A stretch of 64,000 nucleotides of DNA from NCBI GenBank assembly GCA_018263335.1, contig JADFCY010000003.1:1-64000 (forward strand), given 5' to 3'. The stretch's first letter is position 1. Every line of letters starts with the position of its first letter. Shown here in pieces: positions 55,525 through 64,000 of this stretch. A program made the position numbers and the translations under genes. This stretch comes from Methanolinea sp. (GTDB lineage Archaea; Halobacteriota; Methanomicrobia; Methanomicrobiales; Methanospirillaceae). Under the pieces are notes generated by a model that searched no databases, had not been told where the DNA came from, and saw nothing but the letters and a program-made list of their open reading frames with translations.

Positions 55525-55963
55525 CGCGACTGCATTCTTCGTAGAGATACCCCTTGAAGGGGAACTCTACACCTCGCCACTGGTGGTGGATGAACTCGCC
55601 GATGCAAGGTCCCGGTGCCGGTTGGAGGCGCTCTTGGCAGTCGGCCTGCGGGTGGTCTCTCCAGGCCGGGACTCCCTCCGGAGAGTTGAGCAGGTATCCG
55701 AGACGAGCGGGGACGCGGGGGTGCTCTCACCTGCCGACCGCGATATCCTGGCGCTTGCACTCGAATTGTCCGCGGAAGTGGTCTCCGATGACTTTGCCGT
55801 CCAGAATGTTGCCCATCACCTCCGAATCCCTTCGTGTCCGGTCCAGCAGAGAAGGGCGAGAAAGAGAAAGTGGAGGTTCCGGTGTCCCGGCTGCGGCAGG
55901 AACCTGGAGGGCCCGGAAGAGTGCCCTGTCTGCGGGGCCATCCCAAAAAGAACCATTAAGTAG
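55508..55963 (+). CDS. nob1: Nob1 endonuclease (PIN domain plus zinc ribbon)
   Basis: 151 residues. The PIN nuclease part has the acidic positions MRRVLDATAFF, VVDELADAR, LSPADRDILALALE and VVSDDFAVQNVA. A zinc ribbon FRCPGCGRNLEGPEECPVCG closes it. Nob1 cleaves the 3' end of 16S rRNA in 30S ribosome maturation. It overlaps rtcA by 17 bp (start ATG 55508; TTG 55502 also possible), so RNA-end enzymes are translated together. Confidence 0.9.
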   Translation: MRRVLDATAFFVEIPLEGELYTSPLVVDELADARSRCRLEALLAVGLRVVSPGRDSLRRVEQVSETSGDAGVLSPADRDILALALELSAEVVSDDFAVQNVAHHLRIPSCPVQQRRARKRKWRFRCPGCGRNLEGPEECPVCGAIPKRTIK

Positions 55964-55984
55964 GAGACAGAATACTGTTTCACC

Positions 55985-56605
55985 ATGTCGTCGCTCGACG
56001 AGCTGATCCAGAAAGCAAGGATGCTCCTCTCCGAGGGTCACAGCCCCGGGCAGATCGCCGATGAACTCTCGCTCTCCATGGAGACCGTGACCTGGCTGCT
56101 CACCCAGCAGAAGGGAGCGGCCATCCCGAAGGATGTGCATATTGACTGGACCGCGGTCAGCGGCCAGGGCGCACTCATTGATGGGGTGGCAATGATGCTC
56201 CTGAAGCGTTATTATTCGGCCCTTGAAGAGGGTGAGAAGGAAGAGGGATATTCCGAGCGCTTCCCCACCCTCGCAGTAGGAATCGCCATCTCAGGGATAC
56301 CCCTTGCCACCCTTATCGCGGTTGAGGAGGATATCAAGCTCGCCATTTACCACCCCGCAAAGCACAGCACGCAGGACCCCCCGGTAGGCTCGATTAGCGG
56401 AAATTTCTCATCGGTAACCGGGGAGCGATGCATCATCGTCGACGACGTCATCACTTCAGGCAACACGATGCAGGACGTCGTGAAGTACCTGCGGCGGCAC
56501 GGAGCAACTCCCGTTGCCATATGGGTGATATTTGACAAGCGCGGACTCCGGGACGTGGACGGCGTTCCCGTATACTCGCTCTTTAAAATATCCCGGATCG
56601 ACTGA
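55985..56605 (+). CDS. gfcR: Orotate phosphoribosyltransferase-like regulator (GfcR family)
   Basis: 206 residues. An N-terminal helix-turn-helix ([26 protein letters not shown], about 15-41 in sequence) is joined to a phosphoribosyltransferase fold with the PRPP motif [16 protein letters not shown]. This layout is the archaeal PurR/GfcR family, regulators that sense a phosphoribosyl metabolite. Haloferax GfcR controls sugar catabolism. The target here is unknown. It starts 22 bp after nob1 in the operon that begins with prs. Confidence 0.85.
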   Translation: MSSLDELIQKARMLLSEGHSPGQIADELSLSMETVTWLLTQQKGAAIPKDVHIDWTAVSGQGALIDGVAMMLLKRYYSALEEGEKEEGYSERFPTLAVGIAISGIPLATLIAVEEDIKLAIYHPAKHSTQDPPVGSISGNFSSVTGERCIIVDDVITSGNTMQDVVKYLRRHGATPVAIWVIFDKRGLRDVDGVPVYSLFKISRID

Positions 56606-56614
56606 TCATCTCAC

Positions 56615-56621
56615 TTTTTTT
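56615..56621 (+). terminator. T-run terminator after gfcR
   Basis: Seven T residues follow the gfcR stop within 16 bases, before the TATA box of the thermosome gene. A U-run end of the prs-rtcA-nob1-gfcR transcript fits. Confidence 0.45.
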
Positions 56622-56640
56622 ACACTCAAAAATAGGTTGT

Positions 56641-56648
56641 TTTATATA
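56641..56648 (+). promoter_or_regulatory. TATA box of the thermosome gene
   Basis: TTTATATA lies about 45 bp before the ATG at 56689. Transcription would start near 56670. The leader contains the ribosome site GGAGG at 56677-56681. A strong single promoter fits an abundant chaperonin. Confidence 0.6.
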
Positions 56649-56688
56649 GAAGTTTAATTCCATCTTTTACAGCATCGGAGGAATTGCT

Positions 56689-58305
56689 ATGCTTGGAGGA
56701 CAACCTATCATCATTCTCAAGGAGAACGTGGAGCGCAACCGGGGCCTCGAAGCCCAGCGCTCGAATATCGCGGCTGCGAAGGCCATTGCGAGCGCAGTCA
56801 GGACCACGCTCGGACCCCGCGGCATGGACAAGATGCTCGTGGAGGGGACAGGCGACGTGACCATCACCAACGATGGTGCAACCATCCTCCAGGACATCTC
56901 GGTCGTGCACCCTGGAGCCAAGATGGTCATTGAAGTGGCCAGGGCACAGGACGAGGAGGTAGGGGACGGCACCACGACGGCCGTGGTTCTGGTTGGCTCC
57001 CTCATGGAGAAAGCAGAGCAGCTGATCGAGAGAAAGATCCACCCCACAGTGATCGCCGAGGGATACCGCATGGGCATGAAGAAATCGCTCGAGATCCTCG
57101 ATGAACTCTCCCTGACCATCGATCCCTTCGACAGGGAGAAGTTGATCAGGATCGCGGACACCGCCATGACCGGCAAATCGATCGAGTCGGTCAAGGACAA
57201 GCTGAACGGGATCGCTGTCGATGCGGTGATGGCAATTGCCGAGAAAGAGGGGAATAAGATCACCGCGGACGAGGACAACGTCCTGATCAAGAAGCAGGCA
57301 GGGGACACGATGGATGATGCCGAGCTTGTCCGCGGCGTGGTCATCGATAAGAAGCGGATCAGCGAGGACATGCCCCGCAAGGTGAAGGATGCAAAAATAG
57401 CGCTGGTTGCAAGCCCCATGGAGATCAAAAAGACCCAGGTCAAGGCAAAGATCCATATCAGCTCAAGCGAGATGGTCAGTGCATTCTCCGCTCAGGAGAG
57501 GGAGGCATTGAAGAGATTTGCCGACAAGGTCATCGAGAGTGGCGCAAACGTGTTGCTCTGCCAGAAAGGTCTTGCGGACGCAGTCGCTTTTTACCTTGCC
57601 AAGGGGGGAGTACTGGCTGTCGAGGATGTTCCCGAGAAGGACATGAAGTTCGCGGCAAGGGCGCTCAATGCCCAGATCGCCAACAAGGTTGACGAGTTGT
57701 CCCCTGACATGCTTGGTCGCGCCGAGCTCGTGGAGCAGCTGGAAGACGGCGAGTTTGTCAAGATCTCGGGCTGCGAGAACCCAAAGACCGTTACCATTCT
57801 CCTTCGTGGGTCGTCCGAGTATCTCCTCGACGAGCTCGAAAGGGCGGTTGTGGACGGGACCCGCGTCGTAATGGACGCAATGGAGGACGGGAAACTGGTC
57901 GTCGGCGGGGGTTCGGTCGAGACAGAGATCCTGATGAAGGTCAGGGACTACGCCGCCAACGTCGGGGGCCGCGTGCAGCTCGCAATTGAAGCGTTTGCAA
58001 ATGCGTTCGAGGTCATCCCTGTCACCCTTGCCGAGAACTCGGGTTACAACCCGGTGGACAAGCTGGTGGACCTGAAGAACGCCCACGCCAAGGGAGAGAA
58101 GTATGCGGGCCTGAACGTATACAACGGCAAAATCATTGACATGCTGAAGGAGGGCGTGATCGAGCCCCAGCGCTCAAAGCGGCAGGCCATCCAGAGTGCG
58201 ACCGAGGCCGCGATCCTCCTCCTCAGGGTGGATGATATGATGGTGACCCGTGAGTCCAAGGGCCCGGAAGGTGCCCCTGGCGGCGGCATGCCCCCGATGG
58301 GCTGA
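56689..58305 (+). CDS. thsA: Thermosome subunit (group II chaperonin)
   Basis: 538 residues. ATP-driven folding chamber of archaea. VRTTLGPRGMDKMLV, TNDGATIL, the ATPase motif VGDGTTTAVVL, ISEDMPRKVKDAKIAL, the GGGSVETEI motif and the final Gly/Met-rich tail (GPEGAPGGGMPPMG) mark the family. One gene is present here; other subunits may lie elsewhere. Confidence 0.96.
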   Translation: MLGGQPIIILKENVERNRGLEAQRSNIAAAKAIASAVRTTLGPRGMDKMLVEGTGDVTITNDGATILQDISVVHPGAKMVIEVARAQDEEVGDGTTTAVVLVGSLMEKAEQLIERKIHPTVIAEGYRMGMKKSLEILDELSLTIDPFDREKLIRIADTAMTGKSIESVKDKLNGIAVDAVMAIAEKEGNKITADEDNVLIKKQAGDTMDDAELVRGVVIDKKRISEDMPRKVKDAKIALVASPMEIKKTQVKAKIHISSSEMVSAFSAQEREALKRFADKVIESGANVLLCQKGLADAVAFYLAKGGVLAVEDVPEKDMKFAARALNAQIANKVDELSPDMLGRAELVEQLEDGEFVKISGCENPKTVTILLRGSSEYLLDELERAVVDGTRVVMDAMEDGKLVVGGGSVETEILMKVRDYAANVGGRVQLAIEAFANAFEVIPVTLAENSGYNPVDKLVDLKNAHAKGEKYAGLNVYNGKIIDMLKEGVIEPQRSKRQAIQSATEAAILLLRVDDMMVTRESKGPEGAPGGGMPPMG

Positions 58306-58678
58306 TATTCCATCCTTTTTTCCACATTTTTTCGGGGGGACATCCCCGGGCAGGCAATTTTTGCTGGTGATTGCCAGGTGGTATGTGCAGGATAAACCGA
58401 CGGGATACATTTTTTCCAGGGCGTTTTGCCCACATACCAACGGGAACGATCCACGCCCCCTGAATCACCGCGAAGGTTCCACCAATCGATTCCGAGGGAG
58501 GCACTTTGACCGCTTGTACTGACTTCAACGAGGTAATAATTAGTCCGGAACAATTAATCCGTATCGTGAGACGGAATTGGTTTTGTGACTGATTTTGTAT
58601 GCGGATACCAGCATCGATCTATCCTCCGCACAGAAAATTTCAAGGACGCAATTTTTTTATCTCCTCCCTCTTTCCGGG
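58306..58678. other. Intergenic region after the thermosome gene
   Basis: Two T-runs just after the stop (58315-58321 and 58327-58332) form a likely transcription end. The remaining 330 bp hold no convincing frame or RNA that I can see. Confidence 0.4.
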
Positions 58679-58888
58679 TCATCCTCTCGATCCGGTGGAC
58701 ACGATCTCCACTTCGTCCTCTCCGATCCGCGTGTCCTGGGGGAGGCTCTCTCCTTTGAAGAGAATGAGCACGGTATCAGGTATGATCCCGATGGAAAGGA
58801 GGGCGTCCTCGTAAGTCGCACCATCCACTCCCTCGTATTCGATACATTCTCCCCCTGGGATAAGGAGAAGGCGGCACTTCACTCCCAT
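58679..58888 (-). CDS. Ubiquitin-like small protein (ThiS/MoaD/SAMP-type beta-grasp)
   Basis: 69 residues of beta-grasp pattern: a strand pair (VKCRLLLIPGGECIEYEGV), a helix segment (TYEDALLSIGI), and the family end VLILFKGESLPQDTRIGEDEVEIV. The C-terminus is STGSRG, with one final glycine instead of the usual Gly-Gly. It may be an archaeal sulfur-carrier or protein modifier, but the missing diglycine makes function uncertain. It is read opposite to the tRNA next to it. Confidence 0.65.
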   Translation of the reverse strand: MGVKCRLLLIPGGECIEYEGVDGATYEDALLSIGIIPDTVLILFKGESLPQDTRIGEDEVEIVSTGSRG

Positions 58889-58931
58889 TCGATAGGATTA
58901 TACGAGAAAGAAGGCAAAATATCTACCCCGT

Positions 58932-59016
58932 GCCGAGGTAGTCTAGCCCGGAAAGGCGGTAGCCTCGAAAGCTACTGGCGCTCGCCGCCTCGGGAGTTCA
59001 AATCTCCCCCTCGGCG
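58932..59016 (+). tRNA. tRNA-Ser (anticodon CGA)
   Basis: The 85-nt gene has a 7-bp acceptor stem (GCCGAGG with CCUCGGC) and the anticodon arm GUAGC-CUCGAAA-GCUAC with anticodon CGA, reading UCG. A long class II variable arm (UGGCGCUCGCCGCCUC) and a T arm (GGGAG-UUCAAAU-CUCCC) are present. The discriminator base is G, as in archaeal serine tRNAs. There is no encoded CCA and no intron. Confidence 0.93.
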
Positions 59017-59219
59017 TCAAAGTCACTCCAGTCTCTTGGATAAAAAAAGTTCACCGCCCCCCACGCTCCAATGAATAGGTGGTACGCACTCTCCCCGGCG
59101 TGAGTCCTGCACATGGGTGAGAAAGAGACAGGGAACCTGAGCGCTGCCGGGATCGGTTTTTTAGGATTGATGAGGAGTGATGGTGAATGCAGGGTGAGAG
59201 GATTTCCCTCTGTATGCTA

Positions 59220-59690
59220 TCATTCCATATTTTCCCCATGCCCGCTCAGGTACATCATCTTCCTGACCTCCCGCATGCAGGGGTTCATGGAAGCAAGGCA
59301 ACTCCTCGCGGAATCGACAAACGCATCTGCCCCGGCCGAATCGATTGCCCTTATCGGGAGCGGAACAGAGAGGACGTAACCAATGAACAGGTTGTCCAGC
59401 TCCCACAGGTCAAGGATCGGGACATAGCGTTCGTAAGACCCGGCTGCGGTCACACGGAAGAGGGTCGCTGGATGCAATCCTGCAATGAAGAATGATGGTT
59501 CGCCTGATATTTTCCGAAACCCAATCCCTCGGTCGTCAGGAAAGGGACAGACATGGCGCCATCCCAGAAGGATCTCCTCTGGAATTCCTTCGGGGAATGC
59601 ATCGCATGCCGGGGAGCTCACATTGCGGTGGAGGTGGGCGCATACCATGCAGAGGGGTGAGACTGCGCCCGCATCCGGGTTGTCAGTCAT
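59220..59690 (-). CDS. Conserved cysteine-containing protein
   Basis: 156 residues from ATG 59690 (MTDNPDAGAVSPL). The N-terminal part has CMVCAHLHRN...CDAFPEGIPEEIL and GWRHVCPFPDDRGIGF, a pattern I know from uncharacterised bacterial and archaeal proteins; CxxC and a later Cys/His could bind metal. The second half (LDLWELDNLFIGYVLSVPLPI) has no known domain. An upstream ATG at 59720 adds ten residues. The function is unknown. Confidence 0.65.
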   Translation of the reverse strand: MTDNPDAGAVSPLCMVCAHLHRNVSSPACDAFPEGIPEEILLGWRHVCPFPDDRGIGFRKISGEPSFFIAGLHPATLFRVTAAGSYERYVPILDLWELDNLFIGYVLSVPLPIRAIDSAGADAFVDSARSCLASMNPCMREVRKMMYLSGHGENME

Positions 59691-59768
59691 GACAGTTCGA
59701 GCAATGGTATACTTTACCATGGGTAAAAAGGTTGGCGTGGAGGATCGCGTTCTCCATTCTGCTCTCCT

Positions 59769-60740
59769 TCAGGCCCGCAGCGTGACCTGCCCGGGCTCGA
59801 TGTATTTCCCTGCACCGAGCATCCAGGTCCCGTCGACGTCAGTCACGTAACTGATTTTCAGGTCCGTCCTGTTGGTAAATGGGTTCACAGAGTAGTAACC
59901 GACCATTCCCCCGCCGCTCTTTGCCACGCTTAGGAACTCCTGTACGTGATGGTTGCCGACCGGGTCGGTCACGTTGAGCCGGTTTACGCCGACCTGCTCC
60001 GGTTGGTAGGGCCATGAGAGCACCGTCCCGTTGTAATCATAGGCGAAGACGTAGAGGTCTCCGCGTATGAATGGGCCGCTCTGGTTGTTGAATGCAGCAG
60101 TGGCCCTCTCGCGGCCCTGGTCAAGCCCATAGGCCCTTGCCTCTGCGACGAACTGGCGAAGTTCGTTGTCAATGAGGAGGTCCTCACGGGTATATATCCC
60201 CGCCCCTATCCAGTAGGTATCGTCGACAGGGCGCACATAGCTGATCTTGAGCATGCTCTGCTTTTCGCCTGCAGGATACGGGTAACGGTAAAGGACATAC
60301 CCTCCACCTCCCTTTGCCAGCTGGATCTCGATCTCAGTGTACGGTTTTCCGGCTGCGTCCTTCAGCGGGCGGAAATCGGTCCCGACCATGCCGGGCTGGA
60401 AGGGGAGGGCAAGTGCAACTCCCGAATAATCGAGGGCATACACGTATACATCGCCATTGACGAAGGGGCCTGATGCATTGTGAAATGCAGCGATAGCGGC
60501 CTCTTTTCCATTCTCCTTTGCCCAGGACGCGGCGTTGTCCACGTATTCCTTTATTTCGAGCGACGTTGCGGGATAGAGGTGAACGGAGGACCCTTGCCCG
60601 ATCGTGGGAACCGGCGACATTTCTACCAAAGGAGTTGGGAAGGTGGTTGCCGGGGCAACGGGCGGGGATGTCTGCATGCACCCTGCTGCAAGAAAGAGGA
60701 CAGCGAGGATCACCAGCATAAGAGAAGGATGAGGTCTCAT
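59769..60740 (-). CDS. Lipoprotein with two Cache-like sensor domains
   Basis: About 323 residues. A signal with lipobox (LFLAAGC, Cys about 21-23) is followed by a Thr/Pro-rich linker and two similar domains of about 120 residues. Each has the Cache pattern: a long helix (EYVDNAASWAKENGKEAAIAAF; RQFVAEARAYGLDQGRERATAAF), GPF-x-GDxYVxAxDYxG, then GGGYVLYRY and KISYVRPVDDTYWIGAG. Cache domains bind small molecules outside the cell. Without a signalling domain it may feed a partner such as the nearby histidine kinase; this is inference. Confidence 0.8.
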   Translation of the reverse strand: MRPHPSLMLVILAVLFLAAGCMQTSPPVAPATTFPTPLVEMSPVPTIGQGSSVHLYPATSLEIKEYVDNAASWAKENGKEAAIAAFHNASGPFVNGDVYVYALDYSGVALALPFQPGMVGTDFRPLKDAAGKPYTEIEIQLAKGGGGYVLYRYPYPAGEKQSMLKISYVRPVDDTYWIGAGIYTREDLLIDNELRQFVAEARAYGLDQGRERATAAFNNQSGPFIRGDLYVFAYDYNGTVLSWPYQPEQVGVNRLNVTDPVGNHHVQEFLSVAKSGGGMVGYYSVNPFTNRTDLKISYVTDVDGTWMLGAGKYIEPGQVTLRA

Positions 60741-60746
60741 GGACAC

Positions 60747-61082
60747 TCTGTAATCCCTGATTCCTATTAAACAAGTCTCTTGGCGTTTTTGGAGTGATAA
60801 TGCCTTATTCCTGGTTCAATCAAATATTCTATCCTCTGTTCGGATGGAGCCCCGGCTGTCATCTCTTCCTCTCGGGAGGACATTGGTTCTTGAGAGGAAT
60901 TACTTCTGGAATTATTCCTGATCTCATGGATCCAGGGTTCCAAATGCTGTATTCACCCTTGTGCGAGGGATTTTTCAAAGCATTGAGAACCCAGAATTTT
61001 CCCCTCGTCATTCTCATCAAGGCGGAATGAGGGAACATTCCCGAGGGCACACGAGATCCCTCCGATGCACAATCCGGGGTGG
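60747..61082. other. Intergenic region without a gene
   Basis: About 340 bp between the lipoprotein gene and the stop of the histidine kinase gene. Short frames exist on both strands, but none has a ribosome site or protein-like composition that I trust. It holds the upstream half of no obvious promoter other than AT-rich spots near 60780-60830. Confidence 0.4.
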
Positions 61083-63338
61083 TCAGGACTCCTCACCAAG
61101 AGAGAAATAGAATGTCGCCCCATGCCCTGGTTCGCTCTCTGCCCAGATCTCTCCGCCATGCCGCCTGATGATGCGATCAACGATTGCAAGGCCGATACCC
61201 GACCCCTCGTATTCCTCCTGCGTGTGCAGTCGCTGGAATTCCATGAAGAGTTTGTTCGCATACTTCATATCAAAACCGGCACCGTTGTCCCGCACATAAT
61301 ACACGGTCTTTTCATCCCTGAAGAGAGATCCTATGTCGATCTGTGCATTTTCAGTTTTCCTTGTGAATTTCACTGCGTTGCCAATGAGGTTCGTGAACAC
61401 CTGTCGGAGCATTGCGGGGTCGGCGTAGCACTCCGGCAACGAACCAATCCTTACATCGATCTTTCGGCCCGGCGCCTGGTTCAGAAATTCAGCCATGACT
61501 TCACGCACCATTGGTTCGGGAGATATCCATTCACGCTTCAGTTCCTGCCGGCCCATCCGGGAGAGTGCAAGGAGACCGTCGATGAGACTGTCCATCAGTT
61601 CCACGTTATGCCTGATCACATTGATGAAGTGCTGTTGCCTCTCATCAAGGCAGGGACCTGCTGACTCGGAGAGGAGGTGGGAAAACCCGTCAATAGCCCG
61701 AAGCGGGCCGCGGAGATCATGCGAGACCGAATAGGTGAATGCCTCCATTTCCCGGGTCGCAAATTCGAGTTCGGAAGTCCGCTGGGCAACCCTGGCTTCC
61801 AGCTCGGCATTCATTTTTCTTATCTCTTCTTCGACCTTCTTTAGGTGGGTAATATCCACAATCGTTCCGCGTATTCCATTCACGATTCCCAGGTCTTTTC
61901 GTGCCGCAGAATAGACCATGATGGGAAATGTGCTGCCATCTTTGCGGATCCCTGAATATTCAGACCCTTGGGACTTCTTTCCTTCCAGGATCTCCCCGAA
62001 TCGCGCTCTCGCCAGCAGATGATCTCCGGGTGCCAGGATGTCGAATATATTGATCCCTCTCTCGAAATCTTGTAGGGAATACCCAAAGACCTCGAACGCG
62101 GTGGGGTTGGCAAATGTGATATTCCCGTTGAGATCGGTCTCAAAGACCCCCTGGGGGAGGAGCTGGACGAGTTCCATGAAGCGCTCCTCGCTGGCATCGC
62201 ACTGCCGGATCTGTGCTTTCAGACGGTCGACCATGAGCTGGATGCTGTCGGAAAGGTTCGAGAGCTCGAGACTGGGGGAAGGCCTGACCGAATGATCCAG
62301 GTCCCCTTCGGCAATCATGTTGACATCCTCAACGAGCTTCTCGATGGGCCTTGAGAGTTTTCGCGAGACCGTGACCGCGATCAGCCCTCCTGAAAAAATG
62401 ACGAGCAATGCGGCAAAGCCATGCAGGATTCCAATATTGTCTATCTCTCTATTGAGCATCGCGTCGTCAAAGGTGAGTTTTGCAAAGATGCTCATGTCAG
62501 CAGCATAATCCGGGTCACGAAGGTCGATGACCTGCCAGACCACTGTTTTTCCTGCATTTTCGTCTGTTATCACCTGGGTAGACCGGTTCTCCCAGAGGAT
62601 GTAGTCGAGCATCTCTGATTCTTCGGGGGTGGGAACATAGCTGGTGTTGTACATCAGCCTCTTCTGTTTCTGGAACAAAAGGACTTCTTCCAGGTAGGGA
62701 TTGAATGCCTTCACCTCCTCAACTACGTCGCTGTACTGGAGATCCATCCTCTCCCCTGCAAATGATTCCGAACGAAGCGCAAGCTCAATGATGTAGCGGT
62801 GATCAGGTGAAGGCATATACCCGTATTTTGTGAGTGCCCCCGTATACCATTCCATCACGACCCTGTCGGGGTAATATCCCGAAGAATTCCATATATTGCG
62901 AAGATATTGACAGAAATCAGGATAAATAACCGAAAAATCGAGCCCAACCTCCAGTGGTGATGATGAATGCTCGATGACACAATGATCATTGATGAGATGA
63001 ATATCCATTCCACCGATCCTGTCCTTGAGCGCAGGAAGGTCCATCAGAGAGGGGTCTCCTTTCGCATCGAGATATTCTGCCATGAAAATATCGAACCCAT
63101 CCCGCATCTCCTGGTTGTAGGTATTGTCGTAGAGCTTCAGGCCGGTGTCAATCATCCTGAAGGAGTTATCCATGTGCGATTCCGTCATTGCCCGGAGTCG
63201 TTCTGCATTCTCTTTTGCATGACTGGCAGAGTTCGCGTGATTGATCCAGATGCCGGCGAGGAGGACAATGACGATGATCAGGAAAATGATTCCCATGAGG
63301 AGGTATGAAAATGGCAGTTTCCTCTCAACAGGTCTCAA
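61083..63338 (-). CDS. Membrane histidine kinase (sensor, HAMP, PAS, HisKA, HATPase)
   Basis: 751 residues. Helix 1 (YLLMGIIFLIIVIVLLAGIWI), an extracellular sensor region of about 270 residues, helix 2 (ILHGFAALLVIFSGGLIAVTV) and a HAMP domain (LSRPIEKLVEDVNMIAEGDL) come first. A PAS domain follows (about 390-510), then a coiled coil. The phosphorylated His lies in YSVSHDLRGPLRAIDGF, and the ATPase ends LIGNAVKFTRKT, VRDNGAGFD and GSGIGLAIVDRIIRRHGG. The sensor ligand is unknown. No response regulator is adjacent. Confidence 0.92.
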   Translation of the reverse strand: MRPVERKLPFSYLLMGIIFLIIVIVLLAGIWINHANSASHAKENAERLRAMTESHMDNSFRMIDTGLKLYDNTYNQEMRDGFDIFMAEYLDAKGDPSLMDLPALKDRIGGMDIHLINDHCVIEHSSSPLEVGLDFSVIYPDFCQYLRNIWNSSGYYPDRVVMEWYTGALTKYGYMPSPDHRYIIELALRSESFAGERMDLQYSDVVEEVKAFNPYLEEVLLFQKQKRLMYNTSYVPTPEESEMLDYILWENRSTQVITDENAGKTVVWQVIDLRDPDYAADMSIFAKLTFDDAMLNREIDNIGILHGFAALLVIFSGGLIAVTVSRKLSRPIEKLVEDVNMIAEGDLDHSVRPSPSLELSNLSDSIQLMVDRLKAQIRQCDASEERFMELVQLLPQGVFETDLNGNITFANPTAFEVFGYSLQDFERGINIFDILAPGDHLLARARFGEILEGKKSQGSEYSGIRKDGSTFPIMVYSAARKDLGIVNGIRGTIVDITHLKKVEEEIRKMNAELEARVAQRTSELEFATREMEAFTYSVSHDLRGPLRAIDGFSHLLSESAGPCLDERQQHFINVIRHNVELMDSLIDGLLALSRMGRQELKREWISPEPMVREVMAEFLNQAPGRKIDVRIGSLPECYADPAMLRQVFTNLIGNAVKFTRKTENAQIDIGSLFRDEKTVYYVRDNGAGFDMKYANKLFMEFQRLHTQEEYEGSGIGLAIVDRIIRRHGGEIWAESEPGHGATFYFSLGEES

Positions 63339-63398
63339 TCGTCCCCCCTCCCTTTCAGCGAGATGTATGCAATGATATTATATAAACGGACTCTTCAG

Positions 63399-63842
63399 TC
63401 AATGGGATTTATGTTCCGGCAGGTACTTTCCAGGTATTCTCATCTCCCCAGTCTCGTCGTTCCAGATGATTGACACTATCATCCAGGCGGATCCCAACTT
63501 TATCAGTTGAATACTGTTGATCCCAAAGGAGGAGGGTTTTGGATCTTTCCGGTTGAAACGTGCTTCGTAGGTGCTGAACCGCTGGGCAATCCTGCCAAAA
63601 TGCTCCGTGCGGGACCACACCTCTCTCTCTTCGAATTCCTCGAGGGCGCCCTGGCGAACCCGTTCCTCTACCACGTCGATGAATCTGTCAACGGAGAATA
63701 TGAGGGGATCATCACCCTTGTTATTAATCAGCACTCCTTCCGGGAGGAAGATATGCCTGAGCATGTCGAGTCGTGGGCGGTCTCCCCGGTCAAAACTTAT
63801 GGACTGGTATAATTGCGATATTACCCTGTCGATCTCATCCAT
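63399..63842 (-). CDS. NTF2-like (SnoaL-type) protein
   Basis: 147 residues from ATG 63842 (MDEIDRVISQLYQSISFDRG); ATG 63911 is also possible. LDMLRHIFLPEGVLINNKGDDPLIFSVDRFIDVV, AQRFSTYEARF and GINSIQLIKLGSAWMIVSIIW (in sequence) make a cone-shaped NTF2 fold. Proteins like this occur in bacteria and archaea without a known function. It ends about 60 bp before the histidine kinase start. Confidence 0.7.
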   Translation of the reverse strand: MDEIDRVISQLYQSISFDRGDRPRLDMLRHIFLPEGVLINNKGDDPLIFSVDRFIDVVEERVRQGALEEFEEREVWSRTEHFGRIAQRFSTYEARFNRKDPKPSSFGINSIQLIKLGSAWMIVSIIWNDETGEMRIPGKYLPEHKSH

Positions 63843-64000
63843 GTCGAGAACTTGCCTGGATACCCGGAAATACTCTCCGCTATCACTGTGACCTTGCAGA
63901 ATGCCCTGCAACGCGGGGTGCAGGATTTCAAAGGGGTCTCAACAGGCAGCGTCCTCGAAGAGAGGTAAAATTCCAGGATAACAAAGAAAGTACTCCTTCA

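Noticed and set aside
54987-55946. Minus-strand frame (319 codons) opposite rtcA/nob1
   Set aside because: Pro/Ser/Arg-rich shadow spanning two real genes, including their overlap.
60794-61030. Small plus-strand frame in the gap before the histidine kinase stop
   Set aside because: There is no ribosome site, and the mix of aromatic and cysteine residues matches no family. The antisense frame is equally weak.

Overview
The window is a contiguous piece of a GC-rich methanogenic archaeal chromosome. The order Methanomicrobiales fits best (Methanoregula/Methanolinea-like); the genus is my inference. Supporting genes are methanogenesis marker protein 14, an H-I-K-E-C-F-A-B-D archaeal-type ATP synthase operon, archaeal DnaG primase, a thermosome, membrane-bound LonB, CDP-archaeol synthase, Nob1 and an intact tRNA-Ser(CGA). 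TATA-type promoters and ATGA-type gene overlaps are common. Coding density is high. I see no CRISPR array, insertion sequence, integrase or rRNA.

Layout. 0-9 kb: a PEGA-repeat surface protein, dihydroorotase, a DUF167 protein, DnaG, a UPF0058 protein, a RimK-type ATP-grasp ligase divergent from an alanine dehydrogenase/ornithine cyclodeaminase-family enzyme, and a radical SAM protein of the tetraether-lipid-synthase family. 9-12.5 kb: carS-pyrE-purD-argF in one tightly overlapping operon, divergent from the radical SAM gene. 12.5-19.3 kb: an accessory region that looks AT-richer in its first part. It has a gene-poor stretch, a calpain-like cysteine protease, a large beta-propeller/PKD/PEGA surface protein interrupted by an in-frame TAG, and two tandem HEAT-repeat membrane paralogues. 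19.4-25 kb: marker protein 14 with a small partner, a bactofilin-like membrane protein, small membrane proteins, a glutaredoxin overlapping a ferredoxin:thioredoxin-reductase/rubredoxin fusion, and a beta-carbonic anhydrase. 25-32 kb: a DUF1624 membrane protein, a response regulator plus histidine kinase, adenine deaminase, and a ribbon-helix-helix regulator divergent from a membrane protein with a twin operator-like repeat between them.

32.2-32.85 kb holds three copies of a structured intergenic repeat. 32.9-42.4 kb is the ATP synthase operon read on the minus strand, with phosphoglycerate kinase as its last gene. 42.6-48.5 kb has a type II/IV-pilus-like secretion ATPase and membrane platform, divergent from two KaiC-like proteins, one of which has lost its Walker A lysine. 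A 107-bp tandem repeat with a GAAA-capped hairpin follows. 48.8-58.3 kb: BofA-like protein, the TldE/TldD pair, LonB, then divergently prs-rtcA-nob1-gfcR and the thermosome. 58.3-64 kb: a ubiquitin-like small protein, tRNA-Ser, a Cys-rich conserved protein, a Cache-domain lipoprotein, a large membrane histidine kinase and an NTF2-like protein.

How the genes work together. Nucleotide metabolism recurs (pyrC, pyrE, purD, ade, prs, and gfcR as a phosphoribosyltransferase-fold regulator). The membrane theme joins carS with the Tes-family gene. Protein quality control joins LonB, TldDE and the thermosome. The least understood parts are the protease/propeller/HEAT island, the secretion-ATPase/KaiC block and the two intergenic repeat families.
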